DNA of 64,000 nucleotides from Streptomyces antnestii (GTDB lineage Bacteria > Actinomycetota > Actinomycetes > Streptomycetales > Streptomycetaceae). The notes under the pieces were generated by a model. It had not been told where the DNA came from, ran no database searches, and worked only from the letters and a program-made list of their open reading frames with translations. The DNA lies in contig NZ_RZYA01000027.1 of NCBI RefSeq assembly GCF_004005495.1, forward strand, positions 58,169-122,168. The letters are read 5' to 3'. The first letter of the stretch is position 1. Each line of letters begins with the position of its first letter. Shown here piece by piece: positions 6,986 through 15,244 of this stretch. The position numbers were made by a program, and so were the translations under genes.

Positions 6986-7633
6986 GTGGGCGAAGTGAGG
7001 GCGAAGCGGATGCCGCGCGCCGAGCGCGAGCGGCAGATGCTCGACGCGGCGGTGCGGGTGTTCGGGGAGCGGGGCTACCGGGCCGCGTCGATGGACGACA
7101 TCGCCGACCTCGCCGGGGTGTCGAAGCCGCTCGTCTATCTGTATCTGAACTCCAAGGAAGAGCTCTTCTCGGCGTGCATCCAGCGTGAGTCGGCGGCCTT
7201 GATCGCGGCGGTGCGCGAAGGGGCCATGGGCGGCGGCGCCGCCGACCGGCAGCTGTGGGACGGGCTGCGGGCGTTCTTCACGCACACCGCCCGCAACCCG
7301 TACGGCTGGGCCGTCCTGCACAGTCACGCGCGGACGGGCGGCGAGGCGTTCGTCGCCGAGGTCATGGCGATGCGCGAGGAGATCGTCGCGTTCGTGACCG
7401 GCCTGATCGTCGAGGCGGCCAGGGAGGCGCACGGTGATCCCGCGCTGCCCGGCCGCGAGGTGGCCGGGCTCGCGCAGGCCCTGGTGGGCGCCGCGGAATC
7501 GCTGGCGGGCTGGGCCAACACGGACGCGTCGGTCACCGCCAAGGAGGCCGCGGCCACCCTGATGAACTTCGCCTGGGCCGGCCTCGGGAACCTGATGGAG
7601 GGCCGGCGCTGGTCACCCCCGCCCGGCGCGTAG
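6986..7633 (+). CDS. TetR-family transcriptional regulator
   Basis: A 215-residue regulator. Residues 12-60 form the TetR helix-turn-helix (RQMLDAAVRVFGERGYRAAS, then MDDIADLAGVSKPLVYLYLN). The C-terminal all-helical domain is a ligand-binding and dimerisation domain of unknown specificity. It reads from GTG 6986. It is convergent with the maoC/fabG4-like operon (7844-10026), so it is a reasonable but unproven candidate regulator of that fatty-acid block. Its last codons (RRWSPPPGA and stop) are part of a 61-bp tandem repeat running into the spacer. Confidence 0.88.
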   Translation: MGEVRAKRMPRAERERQMLDAAVRVFGERGYRAASMDDIADLAGVSKPLVYLYLNSKEELFSACIQRESAALIAAVREGAMGGGAADRQLWDGLRAFFTHTARNPYGWAVLHSHARTGGEAFVAEVMAMREEIVAFVTGLIVEAAREAHGDPALPGREVAGLAQALVGAAESLAGWANTDASVTAKEAAATLMNFAWAGLGNLMEGRRWSPPPGA

Positions 7634-7843
7634 CGCTTCGCGTCAGGCGTTCGGAGTGGGCGGCCGGTGGCGGTCATCCCCGCCCGGCACGTAGCACCCC
7701 GCACGGGGCGGTCGACGTGGGCGGGCGGCGCTGGTCACCCCCGCCCGGCGCGCAGCACCCCGCACGGGGCGGTCGACGTGGGCGGGCGGCGCTGGTCACC
7801 CCCGCCCGGCGCGTAGCACCCCGCACCGGGCGTTCGGTGGCGG
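7611..7843. repeat. 61-bp tandem repeat copying the 3' end of the TetR gene
   Basis: Units begin at 7611, 7672, 7733 and 7794 (spacing 61, 61, 61), with a last, 48-bp shortened unit reaching 7842. Each contains GGTCA(C/T)CCCCGCCCGGC followed by the equivalent of the TetR stop codon (TAG in most copies, CAG in the third), then CACCCCGCACGGGGCGGTCG. The second and third copies are almost identical. The array fills the whole convergent spacer between the TetR gene and the MaoC-like gene; the final copy runs into the 3' end of the latter. No gene is present in it. Confidence 0.9.
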
Positions 7844-8716
7844 TCATCCTCCGGCGCGTAGCACCTCGCCCGTGACGTGGGTGCGGGTCGAGCGGAGTTC
7901 GAAGGCGGCTCCCCGGGACGCGTACGTCACCGTGGCCGGCAGGAGGACCGGGGCCTTGAACCGGGCGCTCACCTGGACCTCGCCGTGTGCGTCGCCGTGT
8001 TCGGCCAGGCAGCGGGCGACCGTCCACATGCCGTGCGCGATGGCGCGAGGGAAGCCGAAGAGGCGGGCCGTGAGCGGGTGCAGGTGGATCGGGTTGCGGT
8101 CGCCCGACGCGGCGGCGTAGCGGCGGCCGAGGTCGCCGGGCAGCCGCCACTCGGCGACGGCGGGCAGGGGCTCCGGCCGCCCCTCGGCGGGTGCCGTGTC
8201 CCCGGGGGCGTCGGTGCGGTGGCGCGCCAGGTACGTACTGGCCGACGTCCACGCGCGCGTGTCGCCCGCCCGCAGCTCGGTCACGACCGTGGCCTCGGTG
8301 CCGCGCCGGTGCGGCGTCAGTTCCTTCACGTGGACGGAGAGTTCGTACCGCTCGCCCACCGGCAGGTCGTGCCCCTGCGTGACGGTGAGGGAGGTGTGGA
8401 CGAGGCCGAGCAGGGGGAGCGGGAAGCGCCGCTCCGCCATGATCCGCATGGCCAGGGGGAAGCCGAGTACGTGCGGATACGTGACCGGGAGTACGGCGGA
8501 GTCCGCGTCGAAGCCGCACACCTCGCGGTACGCGGCGAGCCGGGCGCGGTCGGCGCGGGCGTCCGGCAGTACGAGGCGGGTCGCGGGGGCCTCGGCGCCC
8601 GGGCCCGGCCGCTTGAGCGGGGAGAGCAGGGCGCCGCGGGCCAGGAGGGGCGGCAGGGACGGTGGGGCGGTGAGGGTGACGGTGGTCATGGAGGCCGCGG
8701 TGGTCATGGTCGTCAC
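7844..8716 (-). CDS. MaoC-like (R)-specific enoyl-ACP/CoA hydratase (HtdX-type)
   Basis: A 290-residue hot-dog-fold hydratase. The catalytic hydratase-2 motif is in the C-terminal half: YAAASGDRNPIHLHPLTARL (Asp and His), followed by GFPRAIAHGMWTVARC. The N-terminal half is a second, degenerate hot-dog unit with PVTYPHVLGFPLAMRIM. The GTG start at 8716 overlaps the stop of the upstream reductase gene (GTGA), so both are one translationally coupled operon. The arrangement fadA2 divergent from fabG4-htdX is, from memory, the same as mycobacterial Rv0243-Rv0242c-Rv0241c. It probably dehydrates 3-hydroxyacyl thioesters made by the neighbouring reductase. Confidence 0.85.
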   Translation of the reverse strand: MTTMTTAASMTTVTLTAPPSLPPLLARGALLSPLKRPGPGAEAPATRLVLPDARADRARLAAYREVCGFDADSAVLPVTYPHVLGFPLAMRIMAERRFPLPLLGLVHTSLTVTQGHDLPVGERYELSVHVKELTPHRRGTEATVVTELRAGDTRAWTSASTYLARHRTDAPGDTAPAEGRPEPLPAVAEWRLPGDLGRRYAAASGDRNPIHLHPLTARLFGFPRAIAHGMWTVARCLAEHGDAHGEVQVSARFKAPVLLPATVTYASRGAAFELRSTRTHVTGEVLRAGG

Positions 8717-10026
8717 GCCCCGAGCAGGCTCTGGCCGCAGACCCGGACGACCTGGCCGTTCACGGCGCCGGAGGCCGGGTGTGCGAACCACGCCGTCGTC
8801 TCCGCCACGTCCACCGGCAGGCCGCCCTGCCCGAGCGAGTTCATGCGGCGGCCCGCCTCACGGATGAACAGGGGGACCGCGGCCGTCATCCTCGTCTCGA
8901 TGAAGCCGGGTGCCACCGCGTTGACCGTGACGCCGTGCTCGGCGAGCGCCCTGGGCGCCAGGGAACGGGTCATTCCGGCGATGCCCGCCTTGCTGGCCGC
9001 GTAGTTCGTCTGGCCCGCGTTGCCCGCGAGGCCCGCGATGGAGGCGGTGGCGACGATGCTGCCGCCGCGCGTGAGCGTGCCGGACTTGAGGAGGGCGTCG
9101 GTGGTGGTCAGGACGCTCGCCAGGTTCACGTCGAGGACGGTGGCCCAGCGGTCGGCGGGCATCTTGGCGAGGGTGCGGTCGCGGGTGATGCCCGCGTTGT
9201 GGACGAGGGTGTCCAGGGCGGGCACGGTGTCCGTGATCCGCTCGGCGGCGTCGGGGGCCGTGATGTCGAGGGGCAGCGCCGTCGCGTCCAGGCGTGCGGC
9301 GAGGGCCTCCAACTCGCCCTGGGCGGACGGGATGTCGAGCAGGACGAGGTGCGCGCCGTCCCGCGCCAGGACCTCCGCGACCGCCTCGCCGATGCCCCGG
9401 GCGGCGCCGGTGACCAGGGCCGTGCGGCCGGCGAGGGGGCGCGACCAGTCGGTGGGCGCGGTCGTGTCGCTCGCCGCCACCTCGATCACCTGGCCGCTGA
9501 CGTACGCGGACTTGGGGGAGAGGAGGAAGCGGAGGGTCGACTCGGCGGCCGCCACGGGGCCCGCGACCCGGACGAGCGTCACGGTGCGACCGCGGCCGGT
9601 CTCCTTGGCGAGCGAGCGCACGAACCCCTCCAGCGCCTGCTGGGCGGCGGCCTGGTGGTGGTCGTCGCCGGACAGCGGGGCGCCGAGGACCACGATCCGG
9701 CCGCCGGTCGCGACCGACCGCGCGACCGGGTGCAGGGCCGCGTGGACCTGCGCGAGCGCGGGGACGTCCGCGACCGCGGTGGCGTCGAGGACGATCGCGG
9801 CGGGCCGGTCGGCCGTGGCCCGTACGTCGAGGCCGGTGCGTGCGAGAAGGTCCGCGAGGTCGGTCGTCTGTGCGGGTTCGCCCGCCGTGAGGTGGAGCAA
9901 CGGGCCGTCGAGTGCGGGGTGTTCGGGGCTCCAGCGGTGGAGCCTGGCGGGCTGGGGGAGGCCCAGGCGGCGGGTCAGGAAGCGGCCCGGGGCCGTGCCG
10001 GTGAAGTTCAGATAGCGGTCGGCCAT
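8713..10026 (-). CDS. fabG: High-molecular-weight 3-oxoacyl-ACP reductase (FabG4-like)
   Basis: A 437-residue short-chain dehydrogenase with an additional N-terminal domain of about 190 residues, the layout of mycobacterial FabG4. The C-terminal catalytic domain has the nucleotide loop VTGAARGIGEAVAEVLA, NAGITRD, the catalytic Ser in GGSIVATASIAGLAGN and the YAASKAG Tyr/Lys pair, followed by VNAVAPGFIETRMT. FabG4-type enzymes prefer NADH and reduce 3-oxoacyl-CoA/ACP. It heads a two-gene operon with the MaoC-like gene and is divergent from the thiolase gene over a 70-bp spacer with nested palindromes. Confidence 0.92.
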   Translation of the reverse strand: MADRYLNFTGTAPGRFLTRRLGLPQPARLHRWSPEHPALDGPLLHLTAGEPAQTTDLADLLARTGLDVRATADRPAAIVLDATAVADVPALAQVHAALHPVARSVATGGRIVVLGAPLSGDDHHQAAAQQALEGFVRSLAKETGRGRTVTLVRVAGPVAAAESTLRFLLSPKSAYVSGQVIEVAASDTTAPTDWSRPLAGRTALVTGAARGIGEAVAEVLARDGAHLVLLDIPSAQGELEALAARLDATALPLDITAPDAAERITDTVPALDTLVHNAGITRDRTLAKMPADRWATVLDVNLASVLTTTDALLKSGTLTRGGSIVATASIAGLAGNAGQTNYAASKAGIAGMTRSLAPRALAEHGVTVNAVAPGFIETRMTAAVPLFIREAGRRMNSLGQGGLPVDVAETTAWFAHPASGAVNGQVVRVCGQSLLGA

Positions 10027-10053
10027 TGGCCAACTCCCTGCTCGGTCGGTAAT

Positions 10054-10074
10054 TTACTTCTGAGTAAGGTTACT
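10054..10074. promoter_or_regulatory. Nested palindromic operator between fabG4-like and thiolase genes
   Basis: Two overlapping inverted repeats share a half-site: TTACT-N4-AGTAA (10054-10067) and AGTAA-GG-TTACT (10063-10074). They lie in the short divergent spacer, 23 bases before the thiolase start and 28 from the reductase start. A TetR-type dimer pair is a plausible binder, perhaps the regulator at 6986; this is inference. Confidence 0.65.
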
Positions 10075-10096
10075 CAACAGTCAGGAGTTGGTCGAG

Positions 10097-11398
10097 ATGG
10101 AACGCCCCGCCCGCCCGGTCCGCGCGGACCTGCCGCGCCGCGTCGCCGTCGTCGGCGGCAGCCGCATCCCCTTCGCCCGCTCCGACGGCCCCTACGCGAC
10201 CGCCTCGAACCAGGACATGCTGACCGCGGCACTCGACGGCCTCGTCACTCGCTGCGGACTCCAACAGCCGGGCGCGGTCGGTGAGTTCGTCGCCGGAGCC
10301 GTCCTCAAGCACAGCCGCGACTTCAACCTCGCCCGCGAGACGCTCCTCGGCTCCGCACTCGACCCGCGCACCCCCGCGTACGACATCCAGCAGGCCTGCG
10401 GCACCGGCCTCCAGGCCGTCATCGCCGCCGCCAACAAGATCGCGCTCGGGCAGCTCGACAGCGCCGTCGCCGGCGGCGCGGACACCGCGAGCGATGCGCC
10501 TCTCGGCGTGAACGACTCCCTGCGCCGGATCCTCCTCGACGCGCGCCGGGCCAAGTCCGTGCCTGCGCGCCTCAAGGCCCTCGCCCGGGTCCGCCCCCAG
10601 CACCTCGTCCCCGACATCCCGCGCAACGCCGAGCCCCGTACCGGTCTGTCCATGGGTGAGCACGCCGCCGTCACCGCGCGCGCCTGGGGCATCGCCCGCG
10701 AGGCGCAGGACGAACTCGCCGCCGCCAGCCACCAGCGCCTCGCCGCCGCCTATGACCGGGGCTTCCTCGACGACCTCGTCGTCCCGTACCGCGGGCTCGA
10801 CCGCGACCAGAACCTGCGCCCTGGTTCGACCGTGGAGAAACTCGCCACCCTCAAGCCGGTGTTCGGCCTCGACGGCCCGAACGCGACGATGACGGCCGGG
10901 AATTCGACCCCGCTGACCGACGGCGCGGCCGTGGTGCTGCTCGCGAGTGAGGAGTGGGCCGCCGAGCGGGGCCTCGAACCGCTGGCCTACCTCACCGCGT
11001 ACGAGACCGGCGCGGTGGACTTCGTGGACGGGGACGTCACCGGTGGCGAAGGGGACGGACTGCTCATGGCGCCCGCCCACGCCGTGCCCCGCATGCTGGA
11101 GCGGGCCGGGCTCGGGATCGAGGACTTCGACCTCTTCGAGGTGCACGAGGCGTTCGCCTCACAGGTGCTCGCCACCCTCGCCGCCTGGGAGAAGCAGGGG
11201 CTCGCGCCCGTCGACCGGGCCCGCCTCAACGTCGCCGGGTCCTCTCTCGCGACCGGCCACCCCTTCGCCGCGACGGGCGCCCGCATCGTGGCCACCCTGG
11301 CCAAACTCCTGAGCGAACGCGACGCCCCCGCCCGCGGCCTCATCTCCATCTGCGCGGCGGGCGGACAGGGCGTGACGGCGATCCTCGAACGGGCCTGA
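10097..11398 (+). CDS. Acetyl-CoA acyltransferase / thiolase (FadA2-like)
   Basis: A 433-residue thiolase. The nucleophilic cysteine lies in YDIQQACGTGLQAVI, and the C-terminal catalytic residues in LNVAGSSLATGHPFAATGAR (His) and SICAAGGQGVTAI (Cys in CxGGG-like context). NEGFA is replaced by HEAFA, as in FadI/FadA2-type trifunctional-like thiolases. ATG 10097 is preferred since AGGAG ends 9 bases upstream; a TTG at 10088 is too close to it. Together with the divergent reductase and hydratase it can form a cycle of chain extension or of beta-oxidation. The last codons are copied into a 17-bp tandem repeat. Confidence 0.9.
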   Translation: MERPARPVRADLPRRVAVVGGSRIPFARSDGPYATASNQDMLTAALDGLVTRCGLQQPGAVGEFVAGAVLKHSRDFNLARETLLGSALDPRTPAYDIQQACGTGLQAVIAAANKIALGQLDSAVAGGADTASDAPLGVNDSLRRILLDARRAKSVPARLKALARVRPQHLVPDIPRNAEPRTGLSMGEHAAVTARAWGIAREAQDELAAASHQRLAAAYDRGFLDDLVVPYRGLDRDQNLRPGSTVEKLATLKPVFGLDGPNATMTAGNSTPLTDGAAVVLLASEEWAAERGLEPLAYLTAYETGAVDFVDGDVTGGEGDGLLMAPAHAVPRMLERAGLGIEDFDLFEVHEAFASQVLATLAAWEKQGLAPVDRARLNVAGSSLATGHPFAATGARIVATLAKLLSERDAPARGLISICAAGGQGVTAILERA

Positions 11399-11458
11399 GG
11401 CGTCAACGGGCCTGAGGAGTCAGCGGGCCTGAGGCGTCGACGGGCCTGAGGAGTCAGC
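11391..11458. repeat. 17-bp tandem repeat copying the thiolase stop region
   Basis: GGGCCTGAGG starts at 11391, 11408, 11425 and 11442, an exact 17-bp period over four copies, with the trailing bases alternating between CGTCAAC/CGTCGAC and AGTCAGC. The first copy contains the thiolase stop codon TGA. The array ends at the 3' end of the convergent XRE gene. Confidence 0.9.
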
Positions 11459-12326
11459 GGGCGTCCTGCGCGGCGCGGGCGGCCGGATCGAGGCGGAGCA
11501 TCGCCGCCTCGTCCGGACTGCCGGGCGTGGCCTGGTACGTCACGAGCCGCTGACCGCCCGTGCGGGCCAGCTGCATGACCTCGAAGGTGAGGGTCATCGG
11601 GCCGACCTTGGGGTGGGCGAAGGTCTTGGTGCCGCCGCCGCGCTCAAGGACCTCGTACCGGTCCCAGAGCTTCGCGAACTCCGGTGACTTCAGGACGAGT
11701 TCGCCGACGAGGGTGGTCAGCTCCGGCGAGTTCGGGTCCTTGCCGCCCACCGCGCGCAGGTGCGCCACCGACTGGGCGACCGTCTCCTCCCAGGGGACGT
11801 AGAGGGTGCGGCCCACGGGGTGCAGGAACAGATACCGCGTGATGTTGCGCTCCGCCTCCGGCCAGTCCCACAGTCCGGGCAGGAGGCGGCGGCCCGCCGG
11901 GTTCGCCGCCAGGACGTAGTTGTGCCGGCTCACCACGTACGCGGGAAGCGGACTCAGCGCCTCCAGGACCCGCAGGACCGAGTCGCGCACCGTGCGGTCG
12001 GTCGTGGGGTGCGGCTCGGTGAGGCGGCCCGAGGCGAGCTCGGCCAGGTCGTGCAGCCGCTCGTGGGCGTCACCGCACAGCCGCAGGGCGCGGCTGATCG
12101 CGTCGATCACGGCGGTGGAGGGGTTCGTCTCACGGCCTCGCTCCAGGCGCGTGTAGTAGTCGACGCTGACCCCGGCCAGCGTCGCCAGCTCCTCCCGGCG
12201 CAGGCCCGGGGTGCGCCGGATCCCCGCGCCCGCGGGAAGTCCCGCGTCCGCCGGGCTCACGAGCGCGCGCCGCGCCTTCAGATACCTGCCGAGCTCAGTG
12301 CCGTCGTTCGTCGCTCCACCAGCCAT
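11457..12326 (-). CDS. XRE-family regulator with MmyB-type ligand-binding domain
   Basis: A 289-residue regulator. The helix-turn-helix lies at about residues 40-85 (RTPGLRREELATLAGVSVDY, YYTRLERGRETNPS). The C-terminal 180 residues match the MmyB-like/PAS-type domain with PAYVVSRHNYVLAANPAGRRL and VGELVLKSPEFAKLWDRYEV. Such regulators often control an adjacent exporter or oxidoreductase. Here it is divergent from a DHA2 drug exporter. The stop is within 11454-11459 next to the 17-bp repeat array, so the last codon position is accurate to about one codon. Confidence 0.88.
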
Positions 12327-12489
12327 ACGTCCATTGTCCCTGCTGGGCGAGGTCCCTGGGGGGCCGTGTCAGGGCCAGGAACACCGCACCCCGGTGAACC
12401 GCGGCCTGCCACGCGGCACCGAAGCCGAGCAGAGTGGATCCCGTTGCGGGCGGCCCGGCCACCGCGGACCCAGGGGGTGCACGACACCG

Positions 12490-12505
12490 GACCGCGGCCG
12501 CGGTC
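12490..12505. promoter_or_regulatory. 16-bp perfect palindrome upstream of exporter
   Basis: GACCGCGGCCGCGGTC is a perfect 16-bp palindrome in the 446-bp space between the divergent XRE regulator and the exporter start at 12773. It could be an operator, but GC-only palindromes also arise by chance in such DNA. The rest of 12327-12600 shows no credible gene. Confidence 0.35.
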
Positions 12506-12584
12506 GCCGGATCCGCCCGCACGACGCCACACCAACGACCCGCTCCGCCCGCCCATCCCCGGGCGACCACGAATTCCGCCCCCG

Positions 12585-12800
12585 CACCCAAGGAGTCCCG
12601 TATGCCGACGACGGTTCGCAGGTTCGGCCGGCGTGGTCCGGCGCGGCTGCCGGAGGTCGACGGGCGGACCGCATCCCCTTCCCCGGTGCTCGACGGGCGG
12701 ACCGCATCCCCTTTCCCGGTGCTCCACCCCGAGCGGCCCGGGAGTTTCGACCCCACACCTGAGGAGTCCCGTATGCCGACCACCGTCCGCAGGTCCGGTC
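12585..12800 (+). repeat. Duplicated ribosome-binding site and start region of exporter gene
   Basis: Two related blocks, about 12580-12635 and 12750-12810, each contain GGAGTCCCGTATGCCGAC followed by codons for M-P-T-T-V-R-R. They lie 171 bp apart and in frame. Between them is a nested 33-bp duplication coding DGRTASPSPVL then DGRTASPFPVL. Hence two potential translation starts, ATG 12602 and ATG 12773, both with GGAG 7 bases upstream. Confidence 0.85.
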
Positions 12801-14191
12801 CGGCCCGTGTGCAGAGTTCCGCGCCGGTCCCGGAGGGGGGCGGGCGGAGTGGGGCCGGGTTCGCCCTCGGCGCCGCCCTCCTCGGGTTCACCGTCATCTC
12901 CATCGACGTGTCCGCGGTCAACATCGCGCTGCCCGCGATCCGTTCGTCGCTGCACGGCGGCATCACCGGTCTGCAGTGGATCGTCGACGCGTACACCCTG
13001 ATGTTCGCCGCCCTGATGCTCTCCGCCGGGGCGCTCGCCGACCGGGCCGGTGCCCGGCGCGCCTATGCCTGGGGCGTCGGCCTGTTCACCCTCGCCTCGC
13101 TGGCCTGCGCCCTCGCGCCCGGCATCGGCACGCTCGTCGCGGCGCGCGTCGTCCAGGGCGGCGCCGCGGCCGTCGTCATGCCCGCCTCGCTGGCCCTGAT
13201 CCGCCAGGCCTACGACGACGCCCGGCACCGCGCACGGGCCATCGCCTTGTGGACGGTGGGCGGTTCGGTCGCCATGGCCGTCGGCCCGGTCCTCGGCGGC
13301 GTCCTCACCGAGACGGCCGGCTGGCGCGCCGTCTTCTTCCTCAACCTCCCTGTGGGCGCGCTCATCCTGGCGTTCCTCGCCCGGGTCCCGCGCTCCGCGC
13401 GCCGCCCCGCCCCGCTCGACCTGGCCGGCCAGGTCACCGCCGTACTCACCCTCGCCTCGCTCGCCTTCGCCGTCATCGAGGGCGGCCACGCCGGCTGGAC
13501 CGCGCCGCAGGTCCTCGCGGCCCTCGCGGTCACCGTCGCCGGCGCCCTCGCCTTCCGCGCCGCCGAACAGCGCCACCGCGCGCCCATGGTCCCGCTGCCC
13601 CTGCTGCGCCGCCGCGAGGTGAGCGTGTCCCTCGCCATCGGCTTCGCGGTCAACGTGGCTTTCTACGGCGGGATCTTTCTCCTCGGCCTCTACTACCAGC
13701 AGCTGCGCGGCATGTCCGGCACCGAGGCGGGCCTCATGTTCGTACCGATGGCGGCGATCATCACGTCGACGAACCTGATCTCACCGCCGATGGCAGAACG
13801 CTTCGGCCGCCGTCCCGTCATCGTGATCGGTCAGGCCGTCCTCGCCCTCGGCATGTTCAGCCTGCTGCCGCTGGCCCCGCACACCCCGGTCTGGCTGATC
13901 CTCGTACTCCTCGTTCCGACGGGCATGGGCGGCGCGTTCGCGGTCCCCGCGCTGACCGCGCTGCTCATGGACAGCGTGCCCGCCCACCGCGCGGGCACGG
14001 CGTCCGGTCTCCTGAACGCTTTCCGGCAGACCGGCGGAGCGCTGGCCGTCGCGCTGTTCGGCTCGCTCGTCGCGGGCGGCGCCGGGGACGGTTTCTCGCT
14101 CGACGGCATGCGGACGAGCCTGGTCATCGCGGGCGCAGTCCTGTGCGTGACCGCGGGGCTGGCGGCCTGGGGTCTGCCTAGGAAGCGCTGA
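12773..14191 (+). CDS. DHA2-type MFS multidrug exporter
   Basis: A 472-residue major facilitator with about 14 predicted helices, so of the drug:H+ antiporter-2 (EmrB/QacA) type. Motif D1-like VNIALPAIRSS is in helix 1; motif A, GALADRAGARRAYAWG, follows helix 2; motif C, AVGPVLGGVLTETAGWR, marks it as an exporter. ATG 12773 gives a short 37-residue cytosolic N-terminus. A second in-frame start at 12602 with an equally good ribosome-binding site would add 57 residues of low-complexity sequence. The divergent XRE-type regulator is the likely controller. Substrate unknown. Confidence 0.88.
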   Translation: MPTTVRRSGPARVQSSAPVPEGGGRSGAGFALGAALLGFTVISIDVSAVNIALPAIRSSLHGGITGLQWIVDAYTLMFAALMLSAGALADRAGARRAYAWGVGLFTLASLACALAPGIGTLVAARVVQGGAAAVVMPASLALIRQAYDDARHRARAIALWTVGGSVAMAVGPVLGGVLTETAGWRAVFFLNLPVGALILAFLARVPRSARRPAPLDLAGQVTAVLTLASLAFAVIEGGHAGWTAPQVLAALAVTVAGALAFRAAEQRHRAPMVPLPLLRRREVSVSLAIGFAVNVAFYGGIFLLGLYYQQLRGMSGTEAGLMFVPMAAIITSTNLISPPMAERFGRRPVIVIGQAVLALGMFSLLPLAPHTPVWLILVLLVPTGMGGAFAVPALTALLMDSVPAHRAGTASGLLNAFRQTGGALAVALFGSLVAGGAGDGFSLDGMRTSLVIAGAVLCVTAGLAAWGLPRKR

Positions 14192-14209
14192 CGCCTCCCG
14201 GTGCCCGGC

Positions 14210-15244
14210 TCACGCTTCCTGGAGGCAGTGGGCCAGGCAGCGGCGTCTGAACTCGGCGTCCTCGCCCAGGAGTTCCAGCATCTGCTTCCCGTACGCGCGG
14301 GTGGCGGCGGACATGCGGAAGGCGCCGGATCCGGACGGGACCGGGGTGATCAGGGAGTGGGCCGCGAGGCCGTCGAACGCGACGGCGAGGTCGTCCGGCG
14401 GCAGGCGGTCGTCCGCGCACACCGTGACGGCGTCGGCCCGCGTGAACGGCCCCGTGAACACGCCGGCCCGCGCCCACAGCAGCCGCTCGCCGGGTGTGCA
14501 CAGCCGCACGCTCCAGCACAGCGACCCGCGCAACGTACGCAGCCGGTGCGGCAGTTCCGGCATCGGGGCGGGCAGGTCGAGCAGCTGCCCGGGGCGGCCG
14601 ATGAGCGTGAGCAGGTCGTCGGCTTCCCGGTGCGCGAGCTGGCCCGCCGCGATGCGCAGCGCGAGCGGCAGGCCGTCGAGGGACGCGCAGATCCGGTACG
14701 CCAGGTCGGGGTCGGGGTCATCGGGCGCCCCCGCCTCCCGCGCGGCCGAGGTGAGCAGCGGGACCGCGCTGTCGGGGGCGAGCGGGGCCAGCGGGAAGGT
14801 GCCCGGGGCGGCCGGCGGGATCCTGCTGGTGGCCAGGACGTGCAGCGCGGGGCACGCCTCCACCAGTTGCTCCAAGGTCTCGGCGCACTCCTCGGCCAGG
14901 CGTTCGCAGGTGTCGACGACGAGGAGCACCGGGCGCCGCCCGATCTCGGCGGCGAGCGCGGGAAGTTGCGGCAGCGCGGGACTTCCGTCGATCCGCAGGG
15001 CGCGGGCGAGGCTGTGCGGCACGAGACCGGGGACGTCGAGCGCCGCCAGGTCGGCCGTGCCCGCGGCGGCCCACGGCTCGTCGAGCAGACGCCCCGCGAC
15101 CTGCGCCGCGAGCGCGCTCTTGCCGACCCCGCCGGGCCCGACGACGGTCACCAGGCGCTTCGCGCGCAGCAGCGACTCCAGCTCGGCCGCGGCGCCGTCC
15201 CTGCCGACGAGTCCTGCGGACCGGGTCTCCAGGAGCTCCCGCAT
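14210..15244 (-). CDS. Free-standing STAND/NB-ARC ATPase (AfsR-like ATPase core)
   Basis: A 344-residue ATPase resembling the central NTPase part of AfsR/LuxR-type large regulators. Walker A is VVGPGGVGKSALAAQV, Walker B RPVLLVVDTCER, the sensor VLATSR, and the GLPL motif LDGLPLALRIAAGQLA; a winged-helix-like segment follows (GERLLWARAGVFTGPFTRAD). It lacks both the usual N-terminal SARP DNA-binding domain and the C-terminal TPR or LuxR domain. The ATG at 15244 follows GGAGG by 10 bases. It is convergent with the exporter. Whether it is a functional partner protein or a decayed regulator cannot be told. Confidence 0.82.
   Translation of the reverse strand: MRELLETRSAGLVGRDGAAAELESLLRAKRLVTVVGPGGVGKSALAAQVAGRLLDEPWAAAGTADLAALDVPGLVPHSLARALRIDGSPALPQLPALAAEIGRRPVLLVVDTCERLAEECAETLEQLVEACPALHVLATSRIPPAAPGTFPLAPLAPDSAVPLLTSAAREAGAPDDPDPDLAYRICASLDGLPLALRIAAGQLAHREADDLLTLIGRPGQLLDLPAPMPELPHRLRTLRGSLCWSVRLCTPGERLLWARAGVFTGPFTRADAVTVCADDRLPPDDLAVAFDGLAAHSLITPVPSGSGAFRMSAATRAYGKQMLELLGEDAEFRRRCLAHCLQEA

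Noticed and set aside
7674..8519. Long minus-strand frame running from the 61-bp repeats into the MaoC gene
   Set aside because: Its codon positions do not match the MaoC-like frame, its protein is Arg/Pro-rich, and it is a shadow of the real gene plus the repeat array.
12369..12758. Minus-strand reading frame encoding repeated APGKGMRSARR
   Set aside because: It is the reverse strand of the duplicated exporter start region; the repetition is explained by the 33-bp DNA duplication, and no start signal supports it.
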